A stretch of 30,949 nt of DNA from Dunaliella salina (Eukaryota; Chlorophyta; Chlorophyceae; Chlamydomonadales; Dunaliellaceae): NCBI GenBank assembly GCA_002284615.2, contig MU070059.1, positions 64,743-95,691 of the forward strand. Reading direction: 5' to 3'. Position numbers and translations under genes: made by a program. This document shows, piece after piece, positions 29,951-30,949 of this stretch. Below the pieces are notes generated by a model. That model worked only from the letters and a program-made list of their open reading frames with translations. It was not told where the DNA came from and did not search any database. Position 1 is the first letter of the stretch. Each line of letters starts with the position of its first letter.

Positions 29951-30097
29951 CAAGCAATGGGGTTTTAGGGGTGGGGGGCTACAGGGAGGGCTGCGTACAG
30001 GAAAGCGAGGCGCGCAGCTCGGCGGATGGCCAACGACACGCCGGACCCACATTAGCTGGGCTGCTCACAGCTAGCCTCCGTTGGTGGGATTCACTAA

Positions 30098-30165
30098 AGA
30101 AAGAAAAGAAAGAAAAACTACGCAGGCACTGAACACACTCCCCACATCAATAAAGGAAAAGGGAA
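30098..30165 (-). repeat. Segment shared with the 3' region of copy 1, inverted
   Basis: Reverse complement of this segment matches 26,271-26,330: 'cctttccttacttgatgtgg', 'ggagtg', 'tgcctgcgtagtttttctt'. It is probably a LINE 3' UTR or a SINE tail that shares it. From 30,170 to 30,630 nothing else is recognised. Confidence 0.65.
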
Positions 30166-30632
30166 GGAGTGGGATTCACGAATGATATATGCATTGAAGT
30201 GGTTGAAGGGCCAAAAGTTCTTGCAAACGTTCTTGCTTTCTTTCCCTGAGCAGGCTGCAGCAATTCATTTTTGTTGGGAGTATGCATTAGCATAAAAGAG
30301 CATTGAAGGTTTAAGACATGGAGGGTAAATTGCAACAAGGATGAATTGTGTGCTCTTGGGAAGTATGGACCCGTGTTGTTTGCCTTTGGATACATAAGTT
30401 TTTGGTTTTTGGTCATATGGACCTCAGATCCCCGAGTATGTGCTTTCAGTTTATCAATACATTGGCTTTGTCTTTTCTGTCAAATTGTTGTCCATATTCA
30501 CGGCGCAATTTGCATGCAGTCTGTTGACAACCTGTAGCAATGTTGGCTTTGATTTTTTGGCCCCCTGGCTGCAGATCTGACATTTGTTTCACCGATCATG
30601 ATCATCTGGTGAATGTGCCCTATGATTTCAAA

Positions 30633-30651
30633 ACACACACACACACACACA

Positions 30652-30707
<56 letters not shown>

Positions 30708-30734
30708 CNCACGCACACACACACGCACACACAC
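30633..30734. repeat. (AC)n microsatellite with interruptions, about 102 bp
   Basis: AC run interrupted by at and gc steps and one N (30,709). The remaining 215 bp to the window end show no feature. Confidence 0.96.
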
Positions 30735-30949
30735 GAGCTCTAAAAGAACATTTCATTTGGGAATCTAGGAAGGCTTGAAAGGATCCACAAGGGCTGTCAC
30801 ACCCAGAGTGTGCTGCAACGAGAAACTGCTGCAAGTTAGTTGAGTCGGTTTGCCGTTGTGATTGACCTTTGCATTCCACACAGCTGCGGCTGTGTTTAGA
30901 GAACTCTTGAACTCGTAGTAACACCTTTATTGTCTCGGCTTGTGTATCG

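Overview
This is nuclear DNA from a eukaryote with a repeat-rich genome. It has long GT/AC microsatellites, GT-AG introns of 0.3-2.9 kb, short exons, decayed retroelements, TIR elements and assembly gaps. There are no bacterial-style gene clusters or operons. The host clade cannot be fixed from the sequence alone. Two kinds of degenerate non-LTR retrotransposon resemble, from memory, elements of green algae; one combines RNase H, a CCHC finger and a restriction-like endonuclease, as in the Dualen/RandI clade of Chlamydomonas. A green-lineage host with a large genome is therefore my leading guess.

The only intact-looking gene lies on the minus strand and runs from about 23,055 down to 10,811. 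I rebuilt it from at least twelve short exons, nearly all joined with matching codon phase, giving about 490 residues. It has a signal peptide, a cysteine-rich N-terminal half with several N-glycosylation sequons, and an Asn-Asp-Pro-His core. The C-terminal half follows the order and motifs of the repulsive guidance molecule (RGM/hemojuvelin) domain, a relative of the von Willebrand D domain. A hydrophobic tail like a GPI-anchor signal ends it. RGM proteins are best known from animals, so this gene beside algal-type retroelements is the most interesting item in the window.

Layout. 1-3,425: microsatellites and three minisatellites (about 13-bp, 22-bp and 139-bp units). 3,430-6,500: unique or decayed sequence with diverged repeats, a tRNA-like remnant and a 248-bp Harbinger-like MITE (4,823-5,070). 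6,547-7,443 (-): C-terminal remnant of a non-LTR element. 8,405-8,760 (-): fragment of the Dualen-like family. 9,000-9,150 (-): an isolated candidate exon. 10,250-10,385: gap in a GA repeat. 10,811-23,055 (-): the RGM-like gene; its introns hold a 675-bp TIR element (20,214-20,888), a fold-back, a tandem duplication with hairpins (17,768-19,590), a tRNA-like SINE and GT repeats. 24,462-25,125: second copy of the TIR element, inverted, with a 9-bp target duplication, abutting a Dualen-like 3' fragment (25,126-26,450, +). 26,450-28,200: mostly featureless. 28,250-29,950 (+): a second Dualen-like copy with RNase H, interrupted by a SINE-like insertion. The end is a long AC repeat.
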